Numbered from the stretch's first letter, positions 25,899 to 35,474 are shown. The stretch: DNA of 64,000 nucleotides from JAMXLG01 sp963765935 (GCA_963765935.1 CAVXXX010000001.1:248001-312000); one strand, 5' to 3'. The notes: generated from the letters alone by a model not told the origin. Numbers and translations: made by a program.

Positions 25899-26612
25899 AT
25901 GAATACACGGGACGAGACAACGGCCTATTTCAATACGGTGACCGACGCGGAAGCGGCGATGTCAGAACTACAGCGCCTGGGCATACCCGAGGGGGACATG
26001 CAACTTCATCATGCGAGCAGTGCCACGACTACTCGAGCGGGTGAACCAACGTTCATAGAACGCCTAAAAGACTTTTTTACCGGCGAAGCGCCGCGTTCGG
26101 ATCAGGACTCGTATGAGAACGGCGCGCTGTTGACAATCTTCACTTCCGACCCGCGCGCGCTTGGCGTCCTTCGCCAATGGCATGGATACATTCAACACGA
26201 CGAACCTCGCGAGCAAAGCTTGCGTTTGAAAGAAGAACGTTTGGACGTTGACAAGCAACGAGTACAGCAAGGTGAGGTGCGCGTCGCCAAAGATGCCGTT
26301 ACTGAACGTCAACAAGTTGACGTGCCGGTAACACATGAGGAAGTGTATATTGAGCGCCGGTCGCCCGGCGAGGGCGAAACCGTCGCCGACGAGAGCGAAA
26401 CGACGGATGAACGCGACATCCGAATTCCAGTAATGCGTGAGGAAGTGACCGTAGACAAGCACGATGTTGTCGGCGAAGAAGTCATCATCGGCAAGCGGCA
26501 AGTGCAAGAAACGCAGACCGTCGGCGCCGATCTCCGCAAAGAGCGCGCGCGTATTGAAACGTCCGGCGATGTTTCCCCGTCCGGAGACGTCGAAGATACC
26601 GACCGCCAATGA
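25899..26612 (+). CDS. DUF2382 (YsnF/AvaK) stress-related protein
   Basis: GGAGG stands 11 bases before ATG 25899. The 237-residue protein has a short N-terminal domain like that of general stress protein 17M (TAYFNTVTDAEAAMSELQRL) and a C-terminal DUF2382 region with repeated charged strands: LRLKEERLDVDKQRVQQGEV, VDVPVTHEEVYIERR, IRIPVMREEVTVDKH and VVGEEVIIGKRQVQET. DUF2382 proteins are soluble, often induced by stress, and of unknown biochemistry. It has its own terminator and sits alone. Confidence 0.8.
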   Translation: MNTRDETTAYFNTVTDAEAAMSELQRLGIPEGDMQLHHASSATTTRAGEPTFIERLKDFFTGEAPRSDQDSYENGALLTIFTSDPRALGVLRQWHGYIQHDEPREQSLRLKEERLDVDKQRVQQGEVRVAKDAVTERQQVDVPVTHEEVYIERRSPGEGETVADESETTDERDIRIPVMREEVTVDKHDVVGEEVIIGKRQVQETQTVGADLRKERARIETSGDVSPSGDVEDTDRQ

Positions 26613-26634
26613 GCCTTAGCAAACGCTAGACCGG

Positions 26635-26668
26635 AAGCGCCGTTCGAACGGAACGGCGCTTCTATTTA
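26635..26668 (+). terminator. Terminator of the DUF2382 gene
   Basis: GAAGCGCCGTT pairs with AACGGCGCTTC, followed by TATTT. Confidence 0.7.
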
Positions 26669-26711
26669 GGCGTCTCGGCTCCGGGGTACATGACATCCGG
26701 GAGGGAGCAGA

Positions 26712-27668
26712 ATGTCCGAAGCCGTCAATCAGCTGAAGAGTACGTTTCAAGCCTTTTCGCAAGACAAAGCGCCGAGACTCGCGTCCTCAATTGCTTATGC
26801 GACGATCTTTGCGTTGGCGCCGCTGCTCATCGTGCTCATCGCAATTCTCGGATTCATCATCGGCACGCAAAATGGCGGCCACGGCCACCACGTTGCCGAG
26901 AACGCGCTCCTGAACCAGATCAGCGCACATGCCGGACCTCAAGCCGCCTCGACGGTGCGCGACATGGTGACCGCGCAGTTCAACAAACCGCGTCAGAGCG
27001 TCATCGCGCAAATCATCGGATGGGTGGCATTTGTTCTAGCAGCGAGCGGGCTCTTCGGCGCATTGCAAGACGCTCTGAACACCGTTTGGAACGTCGAAGC
27101 GACGAAGGGCGGATGGAAGCAAATGCTGCGCGAGCGGTTCGCATCGTTTGGAATGGTCGCGGTGCTCGGGTTTATTCTGGTGATTTCATTCGGCGCAAAC
27201 GCAGCTCTGACGTTTCTATCGACCCGGTTCTTTTCAACCATCCCCGTCGTCGGATCACCGGTCGTTCTTGCAATTGTCAACGACATCTTGAGCGTCGTTA
27301 TTATCGCGGTGGTCTTTGCTTCGGTATATAAGGTCTTACCCGACGTATCGATCGGCTGGAAGGACGTCTGGGTCGGCGCCATTGCAACAGCGGTTTTATT
27401 TGTCGTCGGCGAAGCGCTGATTTCACTCTACATTACGAAGGCCGGTATTGCATCCGCATATGGCGCCGCAGGCTCAGTGCTCGTAGCGTTGTTGTGGATT
27501 TATTATTCCGCGATGATTTTGCTGCTCGGCGCTGAGTTCACAAAAGTGCACTCGCGCGGCGCGAAAACAGAGGCGCCGAGCATCCTGAAAGGCACAGTCG
27601 AAGTGCCTGCCGGCGTTGATCCCCGGAAGAGCGGCGGCGTCACGACGCAAGGCCGTCGTTCTCCATAG
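26712..27668 (+). CDS. YihY/virulence factor BrkB family membrane protein
   Basis: GGGAGG seven bases before ATG 26712 supports the start. The 318-residue protein has about six membrane segments and the family landmarks RLASSIAYATIFALAPLLIV, LFGALQDALNTVWNVE, VLPDVSIGWKDVWVGAIATA and a final LLWIYYSAMILLLGAEFTKV. YihY proteins were once called ribonuclease BN but are integral inner-membrane proteins whose role is unclear. A polar 40-residue tail follows the last segment. The lipoprotein gene begins 12 bases after the stop, so the two may be co-transcribed. Confidence 0.85.
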   Translation: MSEAVNQLKSTFQAFSQDKAPRLASSIAYATIFALAPLLIVLIAILGFIIGTQNGGHGHHVAENALLNQISAHAGPQAASTVRDMVTAQFNKPRQSVIAQIIGWVAFVLAASGLFGALQDALNTVWNVEATKGGWKQMLRERFASFGMVAVLGFILVISFGANAALTFLSTRFFSTIPVVGSPVVLAIVNDILSVVIIAVVFASVYKVLPDVSIGWKDVWVGAIATAVLFVVGEALISLYITKAGIASAYGAAGSVLVALLWIYYSAMILLLGAEFTKVHSRGAKTEAPSILKGTVEVPAGVDPRKSGGVTTQGRRSP

Positions 27669-27679
27669 CTGGAGGAGAT

Positions 27680-28243
27680 ATGTTTCGTCGTGCCATTACT
27701 TTCGTTCTGATTCTAGGCGTAGCGAGCGTGGTTGGATGCACGCATCACCCGGATCCTGGCCAGGAACTCCACAAGCAACTCGTGCCGTTTACGCAGACAA
27801 GAGACCGCGCAATCGCCGTCGTTACATCATCGAAGCATTCCCTCGACGCGCCGTCTTTGAACCAGCTTGCCGTTTCTTATACGGCCCTCGAAGAAAAGGG
27901 TAACGCTTATGCAGGCTTCCTCGCGGAATCGATAAGCGTTTCATCATTCGACTCCAACAAGAACGCCGAGTATTCGACTAAGCTAAAAAATGCGATCGAC
28001 CGCTTTAACAGTTCGTTCGTGACAATAAGCCCATCGCAAGCTAGTGCTGCGAAACTCGCGACGGACTGGCTGCCGCCGTTCGCGCAGTCGGTGAAGAGCT
28101 ATTGGGATCGATATCATGCGGCGCTCGCAACCGCAGCCCCACAACGGAAAGCGACCTTGGTTGAGCAGATGAAGGCAGACACGGTTTGGCCGAACTTCGA
28201 AAACATCGCCACGGAACCGTTGGCGTCACCCTCGCCTCACTAA
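27680..28243 (+). CDS. Lipoprotein of unknown function
   Basis: GGAGGA directly precedes ATG 27680. The 187-residue product has a lipobox (VASVVGC, cysteine at about residue 20) and then a helical body with regularly spaced polar residues (HKQLVPFTQTRDRAIAVVTS, DSNKNAEYSTKLKNAIDRFN). No known domain is visible. Anchoring in the envelope next to the YihY protein suggests they may act together, but that is only positional. Confidence 0.65.
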   Translation: MFRRAITFVLILGVASVVGCTHHPDPGQELHKQLVPFTQTRDRAIAVVTSSKHSLDAPSLNQLAVSYTALEEKGNAYAGFLAESISVSSFDSNKNAEYSTKLKNAIDRFNSSFVTISPSQASAAKLATDWLPPFAQSVKSYWDRYHAALATAAPQRKATLVEQMKADTVWPNFENIATEPLASPSPH

Positions 28244-28318
28244 GTGTTTGAGACTATTGTTAGATCGCGTTATAAATCGCGACAGTAAAGTGGATCTGCG
28301 TCGCGAACCGCGGATAGT

Positions 28319-28930
28319 GTGGATTTCCCGCTAAAAAGCCACCAACAAGGTCATCGCGCGCTTTCGACTTTGCTTGCCTTCCTGGGGATCATCGCCGGCG
28401 GCGTGCTGGCCTTCATCACGTCACAAATGTTCATGCATGGGTTTGTCACAAAAATAAACGGCTGGACGACGATGTACGGATGCGGCGAGCCCGGCAATAG
28501 CGTCTTGTACCGAGCCGCCTGCGCCGGAACATTCCCCGGCCCAATTAACGTACCGCAAGAGGCCATGTACTGGACCACGAAAGTGGATGCCGAGGGCGAT
28601 AAACTGTCCGGCCAGCGCAACTACATCATGCACTTTCCGGCAGGACAACTTCCGCCGAACAACGCGTTCTGGTCGCTGACAATGGGTGACGCACGCAATC
28701 ACTTTGTGCCGAATGCGATCGACCGATACAGCGTCAGCGATCGCTCCGGCCTCATCCGTAATGCCGACGGTTCCGTCGACGTTTACATCCAGAATGCCGT
28801 TCCAGCGGGCCATGAGTCGAATTGGCTGCCCGCGCCCTCAGGCAATTTTATACTGTGGTTGCGCGTGTATCTGCCCGGTGCAACGATTCTCGATGGCAAG
28901 TACAATGTGCCCCCAATCCTCAAAAGATGA
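28319..28930 (+). CDS. DUF1214 domain-containing membrane-anchored protein
   Basis: GTG 28319 opens a 203-residue protein with an N-terminal membrane anchor (LSTLLAFLGIIAGGVLAF). The body has the DUF1214 pattern: EAMYWTTKVDAEGDKLSGQR, YIMHFPAGQLPPNNAFWSLT and NWLPAPSGNFILWLRVYLPG near the C-terminus. Usually DUF1254 and DUF1214 form two halves of one protein; here they are separate genes, with DUF1214 first. The stop overlaps the next start (ATGA), so the halves are probably made in equal amounts. Function unknown. Confidence 0.78.
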   Translation: MDFPLKSHQQGHRALSTLLAFLGIIAGGVLAFITSQMFMHGFVTKINGWTTMYGCGEPGNSVLYRAACAGTFPGPINVPQEAMYWTTKVDAEGDKLSGQRNYIMHFPAGQLPPNNAFWSLTMGDARNHFVPNAIDRYSVSDRSGLIRNADGSVDVYIQNAVPAGHESNWLPAPSGNFILWLRVYLPGATILDGKYNVPPILKR

Positions 28931-29541
28931 AATCGCGTATGACAAAGAGGCATCTGCTTACATTCGCCTCCGCCGTGGTTGCGGCATGGGTGGTCGGCAC
29001 GTTTCTCTTCATTTACTTTTGGCCGAACCTCGTGGTAAACCACTTCAAAAGAGCGATCGTCGTTCAAGGGTTCGGCGACGGACCCGTCCCCATCAATACG
29101 CTCTATACGGAGCCTAAGAAACTCTTTGCAGAACCTCTCGCCGCGCAGGCTGCCTCACGCTCCAACCTGATGACCGTCGGCGTGAACCATGACACGCTCC
29201 TTGCGGTCGGGTGGCTGGATCTCCGTAAGGAACCGCAGGTTTTGCACGTGCCCCCGTTTATGGGACGTTATTACAGCGTACAATTCACCGACCCGTCCGA
29301 CGTTGACTTTGCCTACGTTGGCACGCGCTCTACCGGCACACAACAGGGCTCCTACCTGATCACGGGACCGGGTTGGAACGGGTCGGTACCCCGCGGCATG
29401 AAGCACGTATCTTCGCCCAGCGCTTGGGTACTCGTCATCGGGCGCGTGCTCGTGTACAGTGAGAGCGACCTCACAAACGCCTATAACCTTGCAAAGCAGA
29501 TACGAATCACGCCGCTAAGCAACTACAGTTCAGCGCAATAG
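28927..29541 (+). CDS. DUF1254 domain-containing membrane-anchored protein
   Basis: The ATG at 28927 overlaps the previous stop. The 204-residue product has a membrane anchor (LLTFASAVVAAWVVGTFLFI) and then the DUF1254 features: SNLMTVGVNHDTLLAVGWLD, EPQVLHVPPFMGRYYSVQFT and SAWVLVIGRVLVYSESDL. It is the partner half of the DUF1214 protein. Both have transmembrane anchors, so they would form a membrane-bound heterodimer with periplasmic domains, which is an inference from the usual fused arrangement. Confidence 0.78.
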   Translation: MKSRMTKRHLLTFASAVVAAWVVGTFLFIYFWPNLVVNHFKRAIVVQGFGDGPVPINTLYTEPKKLFAEPLAAQAASRSNLMTVGVNHDTLLAVGWLDLRKEPQVLHVPPFMGRYYSVQFTDPSDVDFAYVGTRSTGTQQGSYLITGPGWNGSVPRGMKHVSSPSAWVLVIGRVLVYSESDLTNAYNLAKQIRITPLSNYSSAQ

Positions 29542-29559
29542 TCACAAAAGTTCACACTA

Positions 29560-29580
29560 GTGAGTCTCACCTTATGTGAG
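29560..29580 (+). promoter_or_regulatory. Palindrome just upstream of the winged-helix regulator
   Basis: GTGAGTCTCAC (29560-29570) is a perfect 5-bp inverted repeat, GTGAG recurs at the start codon (29576-29580), and CACTAGTG overlaps on the left. It could be an autoregulatory operator. Confidence 0.35.
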
Positions 29581-30952
29581 TAACGAGATTTCCTTCGGGC
29601 CATTCGTTTTCAACGTTGCATCCGGCGAACTGTATTGCAATGGCGAAGTCGTTCGCCTGCATCCTAAGGAACGCGAGGTACTTGACATCCTTTCGCGACA
29701 TCGCCCTAATCTCGTACCGCGCGAAGTCATAATGGACGAACTGTGGCCCGGTACCGGGAGTGAAACGGCGTTGAGCCAGACGATCTATCGCCTTCGCAAT
29801 GTCCTGGCACGCTTTGATACACGGCCGTTCATCGAAACAATCCCCACCAAAGGATACCGATTGTCGGCGCAAAGCTTGATTCGTCCGTCAGCTCTTCGGC
29901 AAGATGCAATGCGACCGGTTTTTCGTGACTTTCAAACTGCCGTCGTTCTCCATGAGAGGCGGACGGAGCAATCGCTGAGGAAGGCGATCGAAATCTTGGA
30001 AGCCACGTGCAGCAAAGAGCCATCGTATCTGCCGGCGCAGGAAGTCTTGGCCAGTTCGTATTTGAACGCGGGAACGAGAGACCTTTACCCTGCAAATGAG
30101 GCCTATTGGCGAGCAAGGCAGGCATTACAGCGGGCACTGGCTCGTGACTCGGCGCGAGAGAAGTCATTCTCGCTGCTAAGCACGCTTTTTCTCTATTTCA
30201 ACTGCGACCGTGATGCAGCGAGAGCCGCAGCAGAGCACGCTTTGCTCCTTGCGCCTCAATCGCCGTCGGCGCACAACGCCGCTGCTTGGGAGCGACTTTC
30301 GGCTGCAGACTTCGATGCGGCGCTCACTCACGCCGATCTTTCGCTTGCCTCTAACCCGGCTTCGACATTCTCGACCGCACTCTTCGGAACGATTTTGTAT
30401 ATGGCAGGACGCTATGGCGACGCGCATGCCGTTTTTGAAGCGGTGCGAACGCTAGACCCGCAGCAGCACTTCGCTATCTTTTATGACGCTTGCGCCTATG
30501 CAGCCGAAGGCGACTACGCGCGCAGTGAAGCCTTGCTCGAGGACCTTGAAGGAAACGACTCAAGGTCAAAAGTTATCGCGCTACGCGGATTCATAGCCGC
30601 GAAACGAGGCGATGCGTTGAGCGCAACGGCTGCTATAAACGCGTTGCGAACGCTGAGACCGATCCCGCATATTCCAATCGCACTCGTAGAGCTCAGCCTT
30701 CAAAATTATCTCGCGGCGGCTTCAGTCGTCGCGGGAGGTCTTCGCGCCCGCGAACCGGGTCTATTTCTTGTTGGAATAGATCCGCTCTATGAACCGCTCC
30801 GTGAGCGATTCCCCTCGATGACCGAGCGCTCTGCCCGCAATGAGCCGCGGTGCGATCGGTGCGGTGAGATTGTGAAGCTCCGTAAATTGAGCGAATTATA
30901 CCAGTGCCACGTGTGCTGGAGTTGCCGTCAGCACGTCACCGATGAATTGTAG
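29576..30952 (+). CDS. Winged-helix (OmpR/CadC-type) DNA-binding protein with TPRs and C-terminal zinc-ribbon-like motif
   Basis: The 458-residue protein starts at GTG 29576. Residues 1-100 form a Trans_reg_C winged helix (FGPFVFNVASGELYCNGEVV, EREVLDILSRHRPNLVPREV, IYRLRNVLARF, IETIPTKGYRLS). Residues 130-400 are helical repeats resembling TPRs (for example AAAEHALLLAPQSPSAHNAA, DAHAVFEAVRTLDPQQH). The last 35 residues contain cysteines 426, 429, 444, 447 and 450 in CxxC spacing, a possible zinc ribbon. No receiver domain or membrane segment is present, so it is a cytoplasmic one-component regulator. Its targets may include the envelope genes downstream, across a shared terminator. Confidence 0.72.
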   Translation: MSNEISFGPFVFNVASGELYCNGEVVRLHPKEREVLDILSRHRPNLVPREVIMDELWPGTGSETALSQTIYRLRNVLARFDTRPFIETIPTKGYRLSAQSLIRPSALRQDAMRPVFRDFQTAVVLHERRTEQSLRKAIEILEATCSKEPSYLPAQEVLASSYLNAGTRDLYPANEAYWRARQALQRALARDSAREKSFSLLSTLFLYFNCDRDAARAAAEHALLLAPQSPSAHNAAAWERLSAADFDAALTHADLSLASNPASTFSTALFGTILYMAGRYGDAHAVFEAVRTLDPQQHFAIFYDACAYAAEGDYARSEALLEDLEGNDSRSKVIALRGFIAAKRGDALSATAAINALRTLRPIPHIPIALVELSLQNYLAAASVVAGGLRAREPGLFLVGIDPLYEPLRERFPSMTERSARNEPRCDRCGEIVKLRKLSELYQCHVCWSCRQHVTDEL

Positions 30953-30956
30953 ATAA

Positions 30957-30992
30957 GTAAGGCGGCACGAATGAAAGCTTCGTGCCGCCTTT
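30957..30992. terminator. Bidirectional terminator
   Basis: GGCGGCACGAA (30961-30971) pairs with TTCGTGCCGCC (30979-30989). The plus strand continues TTT and the minus strand TTACTTA, so it separates the convergent regulator and receptor genes. Confidence 0.75.
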
Positions 30993-31009
30993 GCCTCGCG
31001 GCCGCTCGC

Positions 31010-34000
31010 TTAGACTTTTACGGTTAGTTGTAGGAACACGTTAAATGGCGATGGGACGGCGCCTGCGTCGTTGAATGGGCGCGGCGCGTATGACTGCGTC
31101 TGGAACTCCGGCGGAGTGAAGCCGTTTGCCGCCGTATCAAACGGGCTTGTCCCGTTGTAGAAATTCGATACGTACAGCCCGTTAGCTTCATACCCGCAAG
31201 TGTTCGTTCCCGGCGGGAACGCGCTCGTCCATGGTGCTTTCGTTCCACCGAAGCACGTATGGAAGAGGTTCGCCAATGTAACGTTTGCCGAAATTCTTGG
31301 CGAAATGTCGTACGTAAAGGCAAGGTTCCCCACGGCGATCCATGGATTTCGGTACATGCCGGGACTGGCGAACGTTCCTGTTTGCGGGTTCGGTATGAAC
31401 AACTCTCCCGCTGCGTTTGAGAAGGTTCCCCCGGCGGTCAATGCATCGCAGGCAAACGGGTTCGTGTTTGGTGAGACAAGTGTGATGCCCGACGTCTGCG
31501 CATTGCTCGTGCAAACCCGCGGATCAACGCCGACAACATCGAGCGGCCCACCGTACGACGACCCTTGCACGACTTGAACCGAGAATGTCGCCGCGAGCCG
31601 TTGCTTGCGATAATTTAGAATCCACGATAGGTTCCACGGTGAATCGAAGTACGTTGAGGAAGGATTGCTTGTCGGAGAGAGTCCCGTGTCGGCGCCGGGA
31701 TACCACGCGTTTGTCTGGAGATATGGCTGTGCGCCCATAGTGTAGTACGGATTCGTGATCGGAATACCGCCGGAAGCGCCGCAGTTCGGAGTTGTAACTC
31801 CAGGACTCGGGTTGCCGGAAGCATCCTTCCCACCGGAGCAATAGTACGGCGATCCACCGCCGGCTTTCGTCAACACGTTATATTGTGCGATTGCCTGGTT
31901 CACAGCGTTCAATTGGTTAACGCCAAAATAGTTCGTGTATTGAACTCTGGCGTTCGTGTACGTGATCGCCGCCTGCGTCGAAAGGCCATCCTTGCCGAAG
32001 TCGCCCTTCGTGAACGCAAATTCGACTCCCATTGAACGGAAGTTTCCTACCGGCGCCTGGGTGACGAAGTTGGGACCAATGAACGATTGCTGTTGATACC
32101 CGACAGTGTAGTTGTAGAAAGGCGACAACTTGAAGCTCATATCCGTTCCATGAAGGTGATGTTCAAGCGAAAGATCCGCTTGCGTCGCACTCATTGGCGG
32201 AATGGGATGAAACGGCGAGTCGAAGCCCAGTGGCAACGTTGCGTTCCAGGTGCTCAGTGAGTTGCCCGAGGCATTGAGATACTGCAATGATGCGGAGATC
32301 GGCGGCTCGGTGAAGCGGCCGATCGAGCCACGCCACACAGTGTCCGGCGACTCAGTATACGTTGCTGAGATCCTAGGCGAAATGTCGGCAATCGAATACG
32401 AAGCAGGCGACGCCGCCGAGAAGCTCGGATGCCCGTATCCGGCTGGGATCCCGTTCGGATATCCCGGGACAACGGTACCAGCTGCGCAACTTGGCGTGTA
32501 GATGACCGGTGCCGGCGGCGGAGCCCCCGGAACCAGCGGCTTCGTAAGGACAACGCCAGAGGCATTCTGGCACACATCGTTTTGAACGATCTGCGCATAA
32601 AAATCAGTCGCAATGCCCGGATTGGTCACAAGACCATACTTGTAGTTTTCGTAACGAGCTTGGAAATTGAACAGCCAACGATCGTTGGGGCGCCACTGAT
32701 CGCTCAGCGACACGAACGAGAACTGCGGCTTCACGGTGTTCAGGGTCCCGCTCGCGTCACCATTCCAAAGTGTGACCCAGTTCGCGGCCGCCGCCGTGGC
32801 ATTCGGGCCGAGCGTTCCCGCATTATACGCTCCATCGATTGCGTTGGAGCCCCAAAGGCCAAACGCGCTTCCACTCGGCACGCAAGGAACAACGGTGTCG
32901 TACTGCGGCGTGCCGGGCTGTTCGTCCCAGCACGAGAATTTTCCGCCGGCATTACTCACGATGCCAATCGGCGAAGCAAGACCGGTGAAGCCGGTATTAT
33001 TGAAGCGGACGACGTTAGCTGTTGTGAAGTTTGCTGTCAGCTGGACGAGATGCTGGCTCGTCAATTGATCGACGAGTTCCAATTGTCCGCCGCCCGTGTG
33101 CGTAATCAGATCGTAGTTTGCCGCTACGACCGATTGACACGGGCCAATTCCGCCATTCAGATAACAGTCTTGCGCAGAGTTCGCGCCTGCTTGTGTCCAA
33201 TCGGAGAAGAACGTGTAGCCGAAGACGCGTGCAAACGCATTGCTGGAGAACTGATGCGTATACTGGAGTTTAACGACACCGGTGTCATTCATAAGCGCAT
33301 CACGGGTGTCTGCGGGAATCTCCGACTGGAATGCGCGGGTGGAAGGGCTGCTCGGTTGATAGTAGGCTTGCGGTGTAAGCCCTTTGATCGGTGTCCCGAA
33401 CGGTGCGTTATACACCGTAGCATCCACGTACGCGGGATAGTTGACATACGGCGTCGGTGTGCAGCCATTGCCGTTGACGTCTACGCTCGTGGATGGGTTG
33501 CAATAGGCGTTTCCGAAGAGCGCATTCGTATACGCAGCGTAACCGCCCGCATCGTCGGCGCTCGAGTAAAACTGCGTGTTTAGCATTGATGTACTGCCGA
33601 GAAGTTGGATGTCGTCCGACGTTCCGTTCTTCTGTGGGATCCGGAAGTGGAAGTTCGCGACGTTCTCTCGGTCAGCTATCTGTGCCGGGCCTGTCGGAAC
33701 GAATCCGTATATGCCGTTATACGGCACATAGCAATCCGATGTAGAGCCTCCAAGATCGGGTGAGAGCCATGGCAGGTTCGCAACTGAAGCCGGAGTCGTG
33801 GAAGTGCCGGAGAGGCATTCAGGCGTTTCCGATCGCGCCGCGCCGTTGATTAATTGAGGACCCACGGCAACGAAGCTTTGACCGGTGTACACACTCGTCG
33901 GGCCGTTTGCCAGCAACCCGCCGTTCTGATTATCCAAAAACCGAAATCCTTGGTTATATCCGCTCAAGCCAATGTAGTAACTGAAGCGGCGGTCAGGCGT

Positions 34001-34834
34001 CGCGCCCCCCGCCTCCACCTTTGCTTGATGATAGTATGTGGGTGCGCCAATACCGCCGGAAAGGTCTAGATAGCCGGGATACGTTCCGGTTTTGAATACC
34101 TGATTGATGAACCCCGATGTTCCGGCCGAGGCCGATGAAGATGGGCCGCCGCCCGTATAAACCTGCAGTTCTTGAAGACCGAGATTAGATTCGGTCGACG
34201 AGACGTAGTTATCGAAGGCACGGTTTACCGGAATGCCGTCATACTCGAAGCCGGTAAAGAACGCCTGGGAACCGCGCACATACGTGGGCTGGTTCCAGCC
34301 CATGCCACCGCTAGGCACCGTTACACCTGGGACGGACGAGATAGCGGAGTAAGCGCTGTTGAGGTTTCCGCCACCACCCAAGACGGCAGATGATGTGATC
34401 GCTTGCGAGTTGACGCTGTATATGTCCGCGCCGACTCCGCCTTTCACCAGCGAACCCGCCGATGTTGCCGATACCTTAGCGATCGTTTTGAGCGCTTTCT
34501 CAATCCTGAACGATAGCGTCAGATTATTGTCGGCGAACACGGTGATGCCGGCATAAGAAAGCGGCTGATATCCTTCTTTTTCGATCGATACTGTATATGT
34601 ATCTGGAGCCAGAGAAAGGAAGTTGAACCTTCCGGATACGTCACTCGCCGTACTCGCGCTTTGAGAAGCGGAGACGACCCTGACAGACGCACCGGCAATG
34701 GGACTTCCGGACGTGTCGGTTACCAGCCCGCTGATTCCGCCCGTCGTGCCGGCCAGTGCCCATGTTACCTGGCCGAAAACAAGCGCAACCATAGCGAATG
34801 CGGTCGCCGAACGTCGAAAGAATTGACGCATCAT
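31010..34834 (-). CDS. TonB-receptor-like outer-membrane protein with carboxypeptidase regulatory-like domain
   Basis: AGGAAGG precedes ATG 34834. The 1274-residue protein has a signal peptide (residues 1-30), a carboxypeptidase-regulatory-like domain (GGISGLVTDTSGSPIAGASV to about residue 110), a plug-like region (AITSSAVLGGGGNLNSAYSA, YVRGSQAFFTGFEYDGIPVN) and a long strand-rich region to the C-terminus (NAFARVFGYTFFSDW, YSIADISPRISATYTES, ISPRISANVTLANLFHT). This is the layout of large TonB-dependent receptors of the OmpA-like/oar type, which take up bulky nutrients or bind extracellular polymers. A TonB box is not obvious and no TonB/ExbBD genes occur here. Confidence 0.8.
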   Translation of the reverse strand: MMRQFFRRSATAFAMVALVFGQVTWALAGTTGGISGLVTDTSGSPIAGASVRVVSASQSASTASDVSGRFNFLSLAPDTYTVSIEKEGYQPLSYAGITVFADNNLTLSFRIEKALKTIAKVSATSAGSLVKGGVGADIYSVNSQAITSSAVLGGGGNLNSAYSAISSVPGVTVPSGGMGWNQPTYVRGSQAFFTGFEYDGIPVNRAFDNYVSSTESNLGLQELQVYTGGGPSSSASAGTSGFINQVFKTGTYPGYLDLSGGIGAPTYYHQAKVEAGGATPDRRFSYYIGLSGYNQGFRFLDNQNGGLLANGPTSVYTGQSFVAVGPQLINGAARSETPECLSGTSTTPASVANLPWLSPDLGGSTSDCYVPYNGIYGFVPTGPAQIADRENVANFHFRIPQKNGTSDDIQLLGSTSMLNTQFYSSADDAGGYAAYTNALFGNAYCNPSTSVDVNGNGCTPTPYVNYPAYVDATVYNAPFGTPIKGLTPQAYYQPSSPSTRAFQSEIPADTRDALMNDTGVVKLQYTHQFSSNAFARVFGYTFFSDWTQAGANSAQDCYLNGGIGPCQSVVAANYDLITHTGGGQLELVDQLTSQHLVQLTANFTTANVVRFNNTGFTGLASPIGIVSNAGGKFSCWDEQPGTPQYDTVVPCVPSGSAFGLWGSNAIDGAYNAGTLGPNATAAAANWVTLWNGDASGTLNTVKPQFSFVSLSDQWRPNDRWLFNFQARYENYKYGLVTNPGIATDFYAQIVQNDVCQNASGVVLTKPLVPGAPPPAPVIYTPSCAAGTVVPGYPNGIPAGYGHPSFSAASPASYSIADISPRISATYTESPDTVWRGSIGRFTEPPISASLQYLNASGNSLSTWNATLPLGFDSPFHPIPPMSATQADLSLEHHLHGTDMSFKLSPFYNYTVGYQQQSFIGPNFVTQAPVGNFRSMGVEFAFTKGDFGKDGLSTQAAITYTNARVQYTNYFGVNQLNAVNQAIAQYNVLTKAGGGSPYYCSGGKDASGNPSPGVTTPNCGASGGIPITNPYYTMGAQPYLQTNAWYPGADTGLSPTSNPSSTYFDSPWNLSWILNYRKQRLAATFSVQVVQGSSYGGPLDVVGVDPRVCTSNAQTSGITLVSPNTNPFACDALTAGGTFSNAAGELFIPNPQTGTFASPGMYRNPWIAVGNLAFTYDISPRISANVTLANLFHTCFGGTKAPWTSAFPPGTNTCGYEANGLYVSNFYNGTSPFDTAANGFTPPEFQTQSYAPRPFNDAGAVPSPFNVFLQLTVKV

Positions 34835-35005
34835 GCGATTGCCTTCCTGTAAGGTTGGATAGTTGGTGAGCGCGCACGCTCATCTGCCTATCATGGCACT
34901 TCGCTCGCATGGCGACATGACGAAATTTAACAGGGGCGGCCGGCTCTCATTGCGTGCAGCCTACTTCTCCGTCACAAAGCATCTGACACAAAACGTTTAT
35001 CGCGC

Positions 35006-35446
35006 ATGCGAATCGTCTTATTCATTCAGGCGCTCCTGTTTAGTAGCGTTTCAACGTTTCTCACCGCCCAGGCCGATACTCTGGCTGACCTTCGGTCGCA
35101 AATAGATGCGGCAAACAATCGTTTTGGACCGGCGATTCATCGGCACGATGCCGCCTCGATCGCGGCAGACTATCTTGTGGACGGAGTTTTAATTCCGCGC
35201 AAAGGTCAACCCGTCCGAGGACGCGACGCGATCGCACGATACTATGCGGCGCGGCTTCCGTCTTTGAGCAAGTTTTCCGCGATTCACTGCGCCACCCAAA
35301 GTTTGGCTTTCGATGGCTCTGCGGCGCTAGAAGAGGGAGCGTGCGTCTTTATGAAGGGTTCGGAATCGGTACCGGTTAGCGGACGTTTCTTAACCGTCTG
35401 GAAAAAAGATTTGGACGGTCACTGGCGCATCGCAGTTAACGAGTGA
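35006..35446 (+). CDS. Secreted SnoaL/NTF2-like protein
   Basis: The 146-residue protein begins with a signal peptide (MRIVLFIQALLFSSVSTFLTAQA) followed by one NTF2-like cone domain: LRSQIDAANNRFGPAIHRHD, IAADYLVDGVLIPRKGQPVRG and FLTVWKKDLDGHWRIAVNE. The fold binds small hydrophobic ligands and includes ketosteroid isomerase-like enzymes; no catalytic residues can be assigned with confidence. It is oriented away from the receptor gene, with 171 bases between them. Confidence 0.7.
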   Translation: MRIVLFIQALLFSSVSTFLTAQADTLADLRSQIDAANNRFGPAIHRHDAASIAADYLVDGVLIPRKGQPVRGRDAIARYYAARLPSLSKFSAIHCATQSLAFDGSAALEEGACVFMKGSESVPVSGRFLTVWKKDLDGHWRIAVNE

Positions 35447-35474
35447 GAAACAAACGCTTCAAATCGGACTTGGC

